A stretch of 64,000 nt of DNA from Thermaerobacter sp. FW80 (GCF_004634385.1 NZ_CP037895.1:1277245-1341244), one strand, 5' to 3'. Shown: positions 18,588 to 27,131, counted from the first letter of the stretch. Numbers and translations: made by a program. The notes: a model not told the origin generated them from the letters alone.

Positions 18588-19874
18588 ATGTCCAGGATAC
18601 CACCCAGCCAGCAGTTGGCGGAGCTGGCCCGGCAGCTGGCCGCGCAGGCCCGGGAGGGTACTGAGGTCGAGGACCTGACCCATGCCCTCGTCCGCCTGGG
18701 CGCCCGCAAGCTCATCCAGGAGCTGCTGGAGGCAGAGGTCACGGAGCTTTTGGGGCGCGGACGCTACGAGCGGCGCGAGCCTGGCCAGGAAGGCGCCCGC
18801 AACGGCTACAAGCCGCGGACGCTGCGTTGCGCCGAGGGGCGGCTCGAGATCGACGTCCCCCAGGTGCGGGGCATGGAGGGACTGTGCCAGCCCACGCTGT
18901 GGAGGGCCCTCAAGCGGCGGACGGACGTGCTGGAGCGCCTGGTGGTGGAGATGTACGCCCGGGGCCTCTCTACCCGGGACATCGAGGATGCGCTGGCGGA
19001 GCTGGCGGGCAGCGAAGCGCCGCTTTTGAGCCGGTCCACCGTGAGCCGGATCACCGAGGCGCTCCACGAGGAGTTCGAGGCCTTTGCCCAGCGGGACCTG
19101 TCAGGCCTCGACGTGGTGTACCTGTTCGCCGACGCCATCTACGAGTCGCTGCGCCGGCAGGCGGGCTGCCGTGAGGGCATCCTGGTCACCTGGGCCATCT
19201 TGAGCGACGGCAGCAAGGTGCTGGTGCACCTGAGCCTGGGCAACAAGGAGCGCTACGAGGACTGGCTGGAGCACTTCCGGGATCTGGTGCGCCGGGGGCT
19301 GAAGACGCCGCTGACGGTGACGACGGACGGGGCGCCGGGGCTGATCCAGGCGGTGGAAGCCATGTGGCCGGAGGCGGAGCGCATCCGCTGCTGGGTGCAC
19401 AAGATGCGGAACGTGCTGGACAAGGTGCCGGAGGAGGCGCGGCCCGTGCTCAAGCCCTACCTGGAGGCGATCCGGGACGCACCGGATATCGAGCAGGGCC
19501 GGCGGCTGGTGGCCGAGGTGGTGGAGCGGTTCGGGCGGGAGTATCCCTCGGCCATGCGGAGCCTGCAGGAGGACCTGGAAGCGAGCCTGGCGCACCTGCG
19601 GCTACCCGCCGCCCACCGCAAGCATGTCCGGACCACCAACCTGGTGGAGCGCAGCTTCGAGGAGGAGCGGCGGCGCGCCAAGGTGATCCCGCGGTTTCGG
19701 AGCGAGCGGGAGTGCCTGAAGCTAGTCTTCGCCGTGCTGTGGCGGGCGAGTGAGCGCTGGCGGCGGGTGCAGTTCAGCGAGCACGAACGAAAGCAGCTGG
19801 AGCGCTACATCGAGGAGCGGCAACGGCAAAGAGCGGCGCAGAAAGAGGTTTCACCCGCTGCCACCGTGGCATGA
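18588..19874 (+). CDS. IS256-family (mutator-type) transposase, copy A
   Basis: 428 residues, a normal IS256 length. DDE transposase: the first catalytic Asp lies in VVYLFADAIYESLR, the second in LTVTTDGAPGLIQAVEAMWP (TDGxxG), followed by the family CWVHKMRNVLDKVP motif; a C-terminal Glu fits TTNLVERSFEEERRRAKVIPRF. The N-terminal region with NGYKPRTL and GRLEIDVPQVRG is typical. ATG 18588 is preceded by GAGGAGGA. The protein is identical to copy B. Confidence 0.95.
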   Translation: MSRIPPSQQLAELARQLAAQAREGTEVEDLTHALVRLGARKLIQELLEAEVTELLGRGRYERREPGQEGARNGYKPRTLRCAEGRLEIDVPQVRGMEGLCQPTLWRALKRRTDVLERLVVEMYARGLSTRDIEDALAELAGSEAPLLSRSTVSRITEALHEEFEAFAQRDLSGLDVVYLFADAIYESLRRQAGCREGILVTWAILSDGSKVLVHLSLGNKERYEDWLEHFRDLVRRGLKTPLTVTTDGAPGLIQAVEAMWPEAERIRCWVHKMRNVLDKVPEEARPVLKPYLEAIRDAPDIEQGRRLVAEVVERFGREYPSAMRSLQEDLEASLAHLRLPAAHRKHVRTTNLVERSFEEERRRAKVIPRFRSERECLKLVFAVLWRASERWRRVQFSEHERKQLERYIEERQRQRAAQKEVSPAATVA

Positions 19875-20000
19875 CCCAGACCGCTTTTACAGACAGTTCG
19901 GGACTTGACCTGGCTTGGACCGAGCGCACCACGAGCTTCCCCGGATCGGGGGATATTCGGGGACTCAACACCATCTGGCCATAGGAAGGAGGCAGAAACC

Positions 20001-20891
20001 ATGCGGAAAAGCGGAGCAATCGCATGGATGTTTCCCATCATTCCGCTCGTGCTGGCAGGAACGGTGGTATGGGTTGGCCTTCAGGGTTACCGCCAAAGCA
20101 TCGACAACAACGAGGGTCGGATCCTAATGTCCATCGACCCCGAGGTAAAATCCTTGGATGAAGCTATCTGGGCAGCTGAGTTGATCGTCGTCGGGCGAGC
20201 CGTGAAGGTAGGTGAGACACTGCTTGAGGCAACGGAAGACGGCTGGGAGCGCCCTGTCTCGTCACCGTCTGGTACTGATATACCTTACACCCCGTACACC
20301 GATTTCCGTATCGAAGTGGCGGACGTCGTCTATGCCACGCCTGACTGGAACCCTAACGAGGAAATCCTCCTTCGGGTCCTTGGGGGATCCTCTACAAGGA
20401 TGGAGCCAGACATGGATCACCGTGAAGACCTCATTCGGGAAAGCGGAAAACTCCACGTTTTCTTCCTACGTCGGTCGCTCTCTCCTTACGATCCCGCCAC
20501 CTGGCGACCGGTCGACAGCATTCATATCTTTCCCTTCCGGGATGGTAATATCCACCCAAACCTGCGAAGTCTGCGGTGGGACGTGGCGACGATCAAATCT
20601 CCGATGACCGTTGAGGAATTGAAGGAGCGCGTCGTGTCGTCGGGAATCGCATCCTCCCGCCGGCGGCCCCTCCCCGTGGGCCGCTCCCCACACCCTTTGA
20701 CAGCCTGCCCGCCGGACGGAACAATACCCGACAAGGAGTCTGCCAGGCAGCGCGGGTCAAGTCCCGAACTGTCTGTAAAAGCGGTCTGGGTCATGCCACG
20801 GTGGCAGCGGGTGAAACCTCTTTCTGCGCCGCTCTTTGCCGTTGCCGCTCCTCGATGTAGCGCTCCAGCTGCTTTCGTTCGTGCTCGCTGA
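20001..20891 (+). CDS. Low-G+C membrane-anchored hypothetical protein, 3' end replaced by IS
   Basis: 296 residues from ATG 20001, with AAGGAGG 8 bases upstream. One N-terminal membrane segment (AIAWMFPIIPLVLAGTVVWVGL) is followed by a soluble domain: LDEAIWAAELIVVGRAVKVGE, FRIEVADVVYATPDWNPNEEILLRVLGG and GKLHVFFLRRS. No family recognised. Base composition is clearly lower in G+C than its neighbours, suggesting recent transfer. The frame enters IS copy B at 20755 and takes its last ~45 residues from the IS. With the IS removed the frame would end about 10 codons later. It lies between two IS copies. Confidence 0.7.
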   Translation: MRKSGAIAWMFPIIPLVLAGTVVWVGLQGYRQSIDNNEGRILMSIDPEVKSLDEAIWAAELIVVGRAVKVGETLLEATEDGWERPVSSPSGTDIPYTPYTDFRIEVADVVYATPDWNPNEEILLRVLGGSSTRMEPDMDHREDLIRESGKLHVFFLRRSLSPYDPATWRPVDSIHIFPFRDGNIHPNLRSLRWDVATIKSPMTVEELKERVVSSGIASSRRRPLPVGRSPHPLTACPPDGTIPDKESARQRGSSPELSVKAVWVMPRWQRVKPLSAPLFAVAAPRCSAPAAFVRAR

Positions 20892-22180
20892 ACTGCACCC
20901 GCCGCCAGCGCTCACTCGCCCGCCACAGCACGGCGAAGACTAGCTTCAGGCACTCCCGCTCGCTCCGAAACCGCGGGATCACCTTGGCGCGCCGCCGCTC
21001 CTCCTCGAAGCTGCGCTCCACCAGGTTGGTGGTCCGGACATGCTTGCGGTGGGCGGCGGGTAGCCGCAGGTGCGCCAGGCTCGCTTCCAGGTCCTCCTGC
21101 AGGCTCCGCATGGCCGAGGGATACTCCCGCCCGAACCGCTCCACCACCTCGGCCACCAGCCGCCGGCCCTGCTCGATATCCGGTGCGTCCCGGATCGCCT
21201 CCAGGTAGGGCTTGAGCACGGGCCGCGCCTCCTCCGGCACCTTGTCCAGCACGTTCCGCATCTTGTGCACCCAGCAGCGGATGCGCTCCGCCTCCGGCCA
21301 CATGGCTTCCACCGCCTGGATCAGCCCCGGCGCCCCGTCCGTCGTCACCGTCAGCGGCGTCTTCAGCCCCCGGCGCACCAGATCCCGGAAGTGCTCCAGC
21401 CAGTCCTCGTAGCGCTCCTTGTTGCCCAGGCTCAGGTGCACCAGCACCTTGCTGCCGTCGCTCAAGATGGCCCAGGTGACCAGGATGCCCTCACGGCAGC
21501 CCGCCTGCCGGCGCAGCGACTCGTAGATGGCGTCGGCGAACAGGTACACCACGTCGAGGCCTGACAGGTCCCGCTGGGCAAAGGCCTCGAACTCCTCGTG
21601 GAGCGCCTCGGTGATCCGGCTCACGGTGGACCGGCTCAAAAGCGGCGCTTCGCTGCCCGCCAGCTCCGCCAGCGCATCCTCGATGTCCCGGGTAGAGAGG
21701 CCCCGGGCGTACATCTCCACCACCAGGCGCTCCAGCACGTCCGTCCGCCGCTTGAGGGCCCTCCACAGCGTGGGCTGGCACAGTCCCTCCATGCCCCGCA
21801 CCTGGGGGACGTCGATCTCGAGCCGCCCCTCGGCGCAACGCAGCGTCCGCGGCTTGTAGCCGTTGCGGGCGCCTTCCTGGCCAGGCTCGCGCCGCTCGTA
21901 GCGTCCGCGCCCCAAAAGCTCCGTGACCTCTGCCTCCAGCAGCTCCTGGATGAGCTTGCGGGCGCCCAGGCGGACGAGGGCATGGGTCAGGTCCTCGACC
22001 TCAGTACCCTCCCGGGCCTGCGCGGCCAGCTGCCGGGCCAGCTCCGCCAACTGCTGGCTGGGTGGTATCCTGGACATAGGTCTGGGTCCTCCTCGGTGTG
22101 CCCCAGCTGGGGCGAGTTTTCCGACGCCACCGATGGTAGCCCAGACCGCTTCGCGTTTACAGACAGTTTAGGACGTCACC
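20755..22180 (-). mobile_element. IS256-family insertion sequence, copy B
   Basis: 1,426 bp, the same length and ends as copy A but inverted, with transposase read on the minus strand. It has its own 9-bp target duplication GGCAGCGCG (20746-20754 and 22181-22189). Because each copy has a separate duplication, the two inserted independently. Confidence 0.93.
20791..22077 (-). CDS. IS256-family (mutator-type) transposase, copy B
   Basis: 428 residues with no difference from copy A, including the DDE region (FADAIYESLR, TTDGAPGL, CWVHKMRNVLD). ATG at 22077 with the same GAGGAGGA ribosome site and the same upstream palindrome. It faces copy A tail to tail across the low-G+C gene. Identity of the two copies implies recent transposition or gene conversion. 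Confidence 0.95.
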   Translation of the reverse strand: MSRIPPSQQLAELARQLAAQAREGTEVEDLTHALVRLGARKLIQELLEAEVTELLGRGRYERREPGQEGARNGYKPRTLRCAEGRLEIDVPQVRGMEGLCQPTLWRALKRRTDVLERLVVEMYARGLSTRDIEDALAELAGSEAPLLSRSTVSRITEALHEEFEAFAQRDLSGLDVVYLFADAIYESLRRQAGCREGILVTWAILSDGSKVLVHLSLGNKERYEDWLEHFRDLVRRGLKTPLTVTTDGAPGLIQAVEAMWPEAERIRCWVHKMRNVLDKVPEEARPVLKPYLEAIRDAPDIEQGRRLVAEVVERFGREYPSAMRSLQEDLEASLAHLRLPAAHRKHVRTTNLVERSFEEERRRAKVIPRFRSERECLKLVFAVLWRASERWRRVQFSEHERKQLERYIEERQRQRAAQKEVSPAATVA

Positions 22181-22312
22181 GGCAGCGCGCTTCGTCCTGC
22201 AAGCGGAAGGGCCGGTAGGGCGGGGCCTGGCGGCCCGGTCCCTGAGGTCCCCCCGGTCCCTCCGAGGCGGGGCGGGTGGCGCGCTGCCCGGCGCGAGACG
22301 GAGGAATGAGCC

Positions 22313-23569
22313 TTGGCGCTGTGGGTGTGGAAGTTCGGCGGCAGCTCCGTCGCAGGGCCCGACCGGATCCGCCACGTGGCCCGGCGGGTGGCGGAGGCCC
22401 GCAAGGAAGGGCACGACCTGGTGGTCGTCGTCTCGGCCATGGGGGACACCACCGACGACCTCATCGATCTGGCCCGGCAGCTCCACCCCGAACCTCCCGC
22501 GCGGGAACTGGACGCCCTGATGGCCACCGGCGAGCAGACCAGCGCCGCGCTGCTGGCCATGGCCCTGGATGCCCTGGGCGTGCCGGCCCGCTCCTTCACC
22601 GGGTGGCAGGCGGGCATCCAGACCGAGGGGCCCCACGGCAGCGCCCGGGTGCGGGCCATCGCGCCCGAGCGGCTGCGCGAGGCGCTCGGGGCCGGGTTCG
22701 TCCCGGTGGTGGCGGGGTTCCAGGGGCTCAGCGCCGAGGGATACGTCACCACCCTGGGCCGCGGCGGCTCCGACACCACGGCCGTCGCCCTGGCCGCGGC
22801 CCTCGGGGCGGACCGCTGCGAGATCTTCAGCGACGTGGAGGGCGTCTTCACCGCCGACCCCAGGGTGGTGCCCGACGCCCAGCTCCTCCCCGTGATCTCC
22901 TACGACGAGATGATGGAGCTGGCGCGGCTGGGTGCCCAGGTGCTCCACCACCGGGCGGTGACCTGCGCCCAGCACCACGGCATCGTGATCCACGCTCGGT
23001 CAACCTTCTCCGACCACCCGGGGACGCGGGTCGTGCCGGCGGGTGCCATCGAGCCCGATCGCCCGGTCAGCGGCGTCGCCTCCGACCGCCACGTGGCGCG
23101 GCTGGCGCTGGTCTCGGTGCCCAACGTGCCGGGCATCGCCCACCGGGTGTTCAGCGCCCTGGCCGAGGCCGGGATCAACGTGGACATGATCAGCCAGTCG
23201 GTCGCCCGGAACGGTCACCAGGACATCGCCTTCACCATCGCCGACGGGCACCTGGCCGTGGCCCGGCGCATCCTGGAGCCGGTGGTGCGGGAGCTGCCGG
23301 CGGAGCGCCTGGTGGTGGACGACGGCATCGCCAAGGTCAGCGCCGTCGGCGCCGGCATGGCGACCCAGCCTGGCGTGGCGGCCACCATGTTCGGCGCCCT
23401 GGCGGCGGCGGGCATCAACATCGAGATGATCAGCACCTCGGAGATCAGCATCTCCTGCCTGGTGGCCCGGGAGCGGGTGGATGACGCGGTGCGGGCGGTG
23501 CACGCCGCCTTCGGGCTCGGGGCGGGCGAGGCCGCTGCGGACGAACCGGCTCCCCGGGCATCTCAATAG
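22313..23569 (+). CDS. lysC: Aspartate kinase
   Basis: 418 residues. It phosphorylates aspartate, the first step to lysine, methionine, threonine and diaminopimelate. Motifs: VWKFGGSSVAG (KFGGSSV), MATGEQTSAALL, TLGRGGSDTTAVALAA and a pair of ACT domains (~residues 265-400: VPNVPGIAHRVFSALAEAGINVDMI; GAGMATQPGVAATMFGALAAAGINIEMI) that normally bind lysine and/or threonine. TTG 22313 has GGAGG 8 bases upstream. The C-terminal tail AADEPAPRASQ is encoded by a palindrome half-site and lies beyond the conserved ACT end. Confidence 0.96.
   Translation: MALWVWKFGGSSVAGPDRIRHVARRVAEARKEGHDLVVVVSAMGDTTDDLIDLARQLHPEPPARELDALMATGEQTSAALLAMALDALGVPARSFTGWQAGIQTEGPHGSARVRAIAPERLREALGAGFVPVVAGFQGLSAEGYVTTLGRGGSDTTAVALAAALGADRCEIFSDVEGVFTADPRVVPDAQLLPVISYDEMMELARLGAQVLHHRAVTCAQHHGIVIHARSTFSDHPGTRVVPAGAIEPDRPVSGVASDRHVARLALVSVPNVPGIAHRVFSALAEAGINVDMISQSVARNGHQDIAFTIADGHLAVARRILEPVVRELPAERLVVDDGIAKVSAVGAGMATQPGVAATMFGALAAAGINIEMISTSEISISCLVARERVDDAVRAVHAAFGLGAGEAAADEPAPRASQ
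23539..23551 (-). repeat. Palindrome half-site in the lysC tail
   Basis: GGACGAACCGGCT (12 of 13); read in the lysC frame it encodes DEPA. Confidence 0.65.
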
Positions 23570-23697
23570 CAAGGAGCGAGCACGCACCGAGGGCCCAGAT
23601 CGCCACCTCGGCCAGGGTCAGGTTGAAGGGCGTCGGGCCCTCGCGACCCAGGGCGCCACGCACGTAGACCATCCCTACAGGGTCTGATGGACCGTCC

Positions 23698-24411
23698 TCA
23701 GTGATCCTGGGCAGCGAGGTCATCGGCGAAGCCAAGGAGGTGGGGGGTCGTCCGCCGGACCTCCTCTCGCAGGAGGGCCATGATCGAAGCGAAGTCCTCC
23801 CGACGGCGGAGGAGGGAGACCGCCACGTCTTTGTCGGGAAGGTCGGCGTCGTAGACGAGCTGGGAAAGGAACGAGCGAACCGAAAAGACAGGTTCCCCAT
23901 CGAGGACGAAGACCCGCCGGGCATCGTGCACGATCTGCTCCAACGACACGGCTCCGCTGTGTAAGATGTATGCCAGGTCGACATAGTCCCGCGCCGTCGC
24001 CCGGCGACCGATGGCATAGGCCTTCTGCAGCGCGATGTCCTGCACGGCTGCGATGGCGATGCCTTCCGCATGGTGGAGCCGGCGGACCCTGGGGAAGGGA
24101 TACGCGAGGAAGGTCGTCTTCACGCCGCGGAGCTCAAACCACACCTGGTCGGCTTCCCGCAGGATCAGCCGCATTTCGGAGGCGTCGAACACCCGCGAGC
24201 ACGCCTTCTGAAGGACTGCAGCCCGGATCGTGCGTTGGGGACGCCGCGTGAAGAAGTCCAGGTCCACCGAGCGACGATGGCCGAGGTGAAGCGCCAGGGC
24301 GGTTCCGCCGGTGAGGTAGAACCCCTCACAGAGCCCCGCCTCGCGGAGGCGGAGCAGCACGGTGCGCATGTCGTCGCTTAGGAGCTCCCAGTGCATCGAT
24401 GGGCCAGCCAC
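23698..24411 (-). CDS. AbiEii/AbiGii-type nucleotidyltransferase toxin
   Basis: 237 residues. Nucleotidyltransferase core: FYLTGGTALALHLGHRRSVDLDFF combines the GG(T) and DxD motifs of AbiEii/AbiGii toxins. Downstream AVQDIALQKAYAIGRRATARDYVDLAYIL is also typical of the family (K..A...R...RD..DL). Such toxins transfer nucleotides, in studied members to tRNA or other acceptors, and act in phage defence or stability. It follows a small gene on the same strand by 10 bases, the layout of a toxin-antitoxin pair. GTG 24411; ATG 24396 with AAGGTGG upstream is the alternative. Confidence 0.82.
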   Translation of the reverse strand: MAGPSMHWELLSDDMRTVLLRLREAGLCEGFYLTGGTALALHLGHRRSVDLDFFTRRPQRTIRAAVLQKACSRVFDASEMRLILREADQVWFELRGVKTTFLAYPFPRVRRLHHAEGIAIAAVQDIALQKAYAIGRRATARDYVDLAYILHSGAVSLEQIVHDARRVFVLDGEPVFSVRSFLSQLVYDADLPDKDVAVSLLRRREDFASIMALLREEVRRTTPHLLGFADDLAAQDH

Positions 24412-24421
24412 CTTGTGCCTG

Positions 24422-24736
24422 TCAGCTCGGTGGTTCGGGGCTCCGCGTCGGCGCCCACCTTTCCCGCGGCTCAGGAGGGCGCAGGGGCTTGCCCCAGAAG
24501 ACGATGCTCCAGAGGTTCAGCACCGACGGGGGCAGGCTGCGGACGGTCTGGAGGTCGCGGGCCACGACGTCCCGCACCGCATCCCACCCGTAGGTGCGGA
24601 AGAGCCACTGGATGTCCTCCCACTCGCCGTACGCCAGCACGGTGAGGATGACCAGTTGCCGGTCCCGCTCGGCGTCGATGGTGCGGACGTCGTAATTGTG
24701 GAAGAGCCGTGCCACCCGCGGGGGCAGTTCGGTCAC
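24422..24736 (-). CDS. Putative antitoxin paired with the AbiEii-like toxin
   Basis: About 104 residues from GTG 24736 (GGGGGG upstream; no earlier start is better supported). Core: PPRVARLFHNYDVRTIDAERDR, LVILTVLAYGEWEDIQWLFRTYGWDAVRDVV and LPPSVLNLWSIVFWGKP. Small proteins with this pattern (D-x-x-R-D-R ... G-x-W/L-x-x-x-x-W-L-F/Y ... N-x-W) are commonly encoded just before AbiEii-like toxins. No DNA-binding domain is evident. The assignment as antitoxin rests mainly on context. Confidence 0.6.
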   Translation of the reverse strand: MTELPPRVARLFHNYDVRTIDAERDRQLVILTVLAYGEWEDIQWLFRTYGWDAVRDVVARDLQTVRSLPPSVLNLWSIVFWGKPLRPPEPRERWAPTRSPEPPS

Positions 24737-24934
24737 CGTCCGACCCCCCAACTCGCCTCCCGGCCCCAGCGTAAACCGTCTGATCCGCGGCCCGCAAATC
24801 GGGGATCGGTGAGCGGCAGGAGGTGGAACGGTCGCAAGCGGCGCGGCCAGGGATGACGGGCACGACGCCGCGCGGGAACGGGGCCGGGGCGGCAGACGAC
24901 CTCCATCCCTTTCGCGCCAGTGTTGCACGCCGGC

Positions 24935-25477
24935 TCAACCCGCCTGCGGTCCCGGACGACCGGCGGTCGGGGAGATCGGAACCGGCGCCGACAGCAGCGG
25001 CGCGATGCGATATCCCTCCAGCCGCTCGTCGCGGTAGGCGGCGATGAAGACGAAGGGCGGCTCCGGTTCCAGCATGCGCGGCAAGAAGAGGGGGATGTTG
25101 CCGACCACCCGGGGGTCGCGGAGCACCTGCTCCACCGGCCACCACGCGAGCCGGCCCTCCTCGGATGCCAGCAGCTCCCCGCTGGCGGCATGGGCTAAGA
25201 AGGTGTAGATCATCTGCGGCCGCCACCGGCCGTCCAACTCGTGGAAGCACAGGATCGCCCGCAGGACCGGGTCCTGGAGGACCAGCCCCGTCTCTTCCGC
25301 GAACTCGCGGACGACCCCCTGGATGGGGTCCTCGCCGGCTTCGAGCTTCCCGCCCGGCGCGTTCCAGCGCCCCGCGTTGGGCGGCTTGCGCCGTTCCAGC
25401 AGCAGGACCTGGCCCTCCCGGACCAGGAAGCCCAGGGTGAAGACCTCGAAGACGTGGCGCGGGGTCGGTGTCGTCAT
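24935..25477 (-). CDS. NUDIX hydrolase (8-oxo-dGTP diphosphatase-like)
   Basis: 180 residues. The NUDIX box is complete: GGKLEAGEDPIQGVVREFAEETGL (GX5EX7REUXEEXGU), preceded by the substrate-pocket segment VLLLERRKPPNAGRWNAP. These enzymes cleave nucleoside diphosphates linked to X; the N-x-G-x-W-N-A-PGGK pattern is common among MutT/8-oxo-dGTPase-type members of Firmicutes. ATG 25477 has no obvious ribosome site. It sits upstream of the toxin-antitoxin pair on the same strand, separated by ~200 bases, and is probably a separate unit. Confidence 0.85.
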   Translation of the reverse strand: MTTPTPRHVFEVFTLGFLVREGQVLLLERRKPPNAGRWNAPGGKLEAGEDPIQGVVREFAEETGLVLQDPVLRAILCFHELDGRWRPQMIYTFLAHAASGELLASEEGRLAWWPVEQVLRDPRVVGNIPLFLPRMLEPEPPFVFIAAYRDERLEGYRIAPLLSAPVPISPTAGRPGPQAG

Positions 25478-25633
25478 GGTAGAAGTGTTCGGCCGGGCGT
25501 GGTCGAATCCTGTTGCCGCGACGGCACGATCCGGGGCGGCCGGCGTCCATTGCCCGGGAAATCGCGCGACTCGGGACGAACGGCGCCGGACCCGCCCGGG
25601 GGCGCGGCGCGCCCGCGCCTGCAGGGGGCGCCG

Positions 25634-26728
25634 TCAGACGGTGAGGAAGACCGGGTTTCCGTCGGGGTCGTGCATAACCCACCCGCGGGGCGAGGGATCG
25701 GCGCTGACGCCCGCGGCCCGGGCCCGATCCAAGACGGCCTGGAGGTCCGCGTCCCCAGGCAACTGGATGGCGAACCCTGCGAGACCGGCAGCCCCGCGGG
25801 GCGGGGGTGGCACGTCTTCGCCAGCCCAGACGTTGAAGCCGAGGTGGTGGTGGTGGTATCCGCCCGCCGCCACGAACAGGGCACCGGGGAAGTCCCGCTG
25901 GGTGACCTCGAAGCCGAGCACGCCGCAGTAGAAGGCCTCGGCCGTCTCAAGCCGGGAGACCTGCAGGTGGATGTGCCCGACCACGGGCCCCACCGCCTCC
26001 GCCGCCGGGGCCTCTCCGCCGGCTGCCAAGTCAGCGGTCCCGCCCACCGGGGCTCTGCCCCCGCTCCCGGGGGCGGGACCCCCGGCCGCCGGGTCGCCGG
26101 AGGATCGGGTTCCCCCTGGGGGCGGCTGCGTCGCGACGGAGTTGGGGGCCGCCCTGCCGGCGGCGACCAGGCCGTCCAGGTCCAGGGGGGCGGTGTACAT
26201 GGCCACCCCGCCGTTGCGCCGCGGCCACCGCTCCCGGGGTCGGTCGGCGTAGAGCTCGAGGCCATTGCCCTCTGGGTCGGCCAGGTAGATTGCCTCGCTC
26301 ACGCCGTGATCGGCGAAACCCTGGAAGGGCCATCGCGCCTCTCGCAGGCGCAGGAAGGCGCGGGCCAGGTCCGCCCGTCGGGGGTAGCGCAGCGCCACGT
26401 GGTACAGACCCGTGGTGCGCGGCGGGCGCGGTGGCGCATCGGACGCCTCTTCGAGGCAGAGCAGGGGAGGGTCGCCAGGGGCGGCGGCCAGCCAGACCGC
26501 TGCGCCGGCATCGCCGGCAGCGCGGGTAGGTCCGGCGGCTGCTGCGGATGGGGCGCCCGCCGTGCCTGGGGACGAACCACCTGTCCCTACCGGTGCACGC
26601 GACGGGAAAAGACCCAGGAGTCCGCTGTAGAACTCCAGCATGCGGTCCAGCTGGCGGACCCGCAGGTACACGGGCCCGAGGCGGATCCCCGCCGGGAGGG
26701 CGGCTCGGGATTTGGGCGCGGGGTTCAT
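25634..26728 (-). CDS. Two-domain VOC (glyoxalase/extradiol dioxygenase) protein
   Basis: 364 residues with two VOC units. N-terminal: LGPVYLRVRQLDRMLEFYSGLLGL, GLYHVALRYP, DHGVSEAIYLADPEGNGLELYADRP; C-terminal: VGHIHLQVSRLETAEAFYCGVLGF, HHHHLGFNVWAG, HDPDGNPVFLTV. Metal ligands His/Glu are present. It resembles Bacillus CatE/YfiE-like catechol 2,3-dioxygenase homologues; the substrate is unknown. Two Ala/Gly/Pro-rich insertions occur, one inside the first VOC unit (~residues 47-75) and one between units. ATG 26728 is preceded by AGGAGGTGG at 8 bases. Confidence 0.8.
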   Translation of the reverse strand: MNPAPKSRAALPAGIRLGPVYLRVRQLDRMLEFYSGLLGLFPSRAPVGTGGSSPGTAGAPSAAAAGPTRAAGDAGAAVWLAAAPGDPPLLCLEEASDAPPRPPRTTGLYHVALRYPRRADLARAFLRLREARWPFQGFADHGVSEAIYLADPEGNGLELYADRPRERWPRRNGGVAMYTAPLDLDGLVAAGRAAPNSVATQPPPGGTRSSGDPAAGGPAPGSGGRAPVGGTADLAAGGEAPAAEAVGPVVGHIHLQVSRLETAEAFYCGVLGFEVTQRDFPGALFVAAGGYHHHHLGFNVWAGEDVPPPPRGAAGLAGFAIQLPGDADLQAVLDRARAAGVSADPSPRGWVMHDPDGNPVFLTV

Positions 26729-27131
26729 CGTGGCCCACCTCCTGGCCCCATTGTCGTGCAGCCTCTGCCCTTTGGCCACAACGCCGCCTGGTTTCGACTC
26801 CGCGGCTGTGGCGACCCAGGATGACCCCAGCCCCGTAGCTTCTTTGGCTACCCGCCACGGGGGCCTTGAAGACGTGTGAACCCCTCGCGACCGGGCGCGA
26901 GGGATGGGGGGGCCGGGGAGACCGGTCGGCGAGGCCCCGCGCAAAGGCGAGCAGGTTCTGTCGAACGGAAGTCGAACGAATGTCGAATGGCTCCCTGCAG
27001 TGCATCGAATGCCCGACGAAGGGCCGCCGGCCCCACCGGTCCTGGTGCCTCCGGACACCAGGGATGGTCGAGGGGATGACGGCAACAGCGGCCAAGCCGT
27101 CGGGCGTGCGGAGGCGGTGCTCGCCTTGTCC
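26729..27131. other. Divergent spacer upstream of the ThyX-like gene
   Basis: About 400 bases. It holds a small stem GTAGC-loop-GCTAC near 26837-26854 and the three phased GTCGAA repeats at 26960-26989. No gene is seen. Confidence 0.55.
26960..26992 (+). promoter_or_regulatory. Three 11-bp phased GTCGAA repeats (candidate operator)
   Basis: GTCGAACG begins at 26960 and 26971 and GTCGAATG at 26982, an exact 11-bp period, about one helical turn. A related CATCGAATG follows at 27003. The spacing suggests cooperative protein binding on one face of the DNA. No known regulator is recognised. Confidence 0.45.

Larger units (their letters stand above)
18485..19910 (+). mobile_element. IS256-family insertion sequence, copy A
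   Basis: 1,426 bp. Ends are imperfect inverted repeats: left GGTGACGTCCTAAACTGTC, right (complement) GGTCAAGTCCCGAACTGTC, both followed by TGTAAA and GCGGTCTGGG. It is flanked by a 9-bp target duplication TGGCTTGGA (18476-18484 and 19911-19919), in the range expected for IS256. It carries one transposase gene and appears intact. Confidence 0.93.

Noticed and set aside
18485-22180. Composite transposon moved as one unit
   Set aside because: Each IS copy has its own, different 9-bp target duplication.
23545-23670. Minus-strand coding-like stretch starting MVYVRGALGREGPTPFNL
   Set aside because: It looks coding for ~35 codons but then runs antisense through lysC and the palindrome half-site; too short to support as a gene.
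26960-26977. LexA/DinR box
   Set aside because: The order here is GTTC-N4-GAAC and direct GAAC repeats, whereas the Gram-positive box is GAAC-N4-GTTC.
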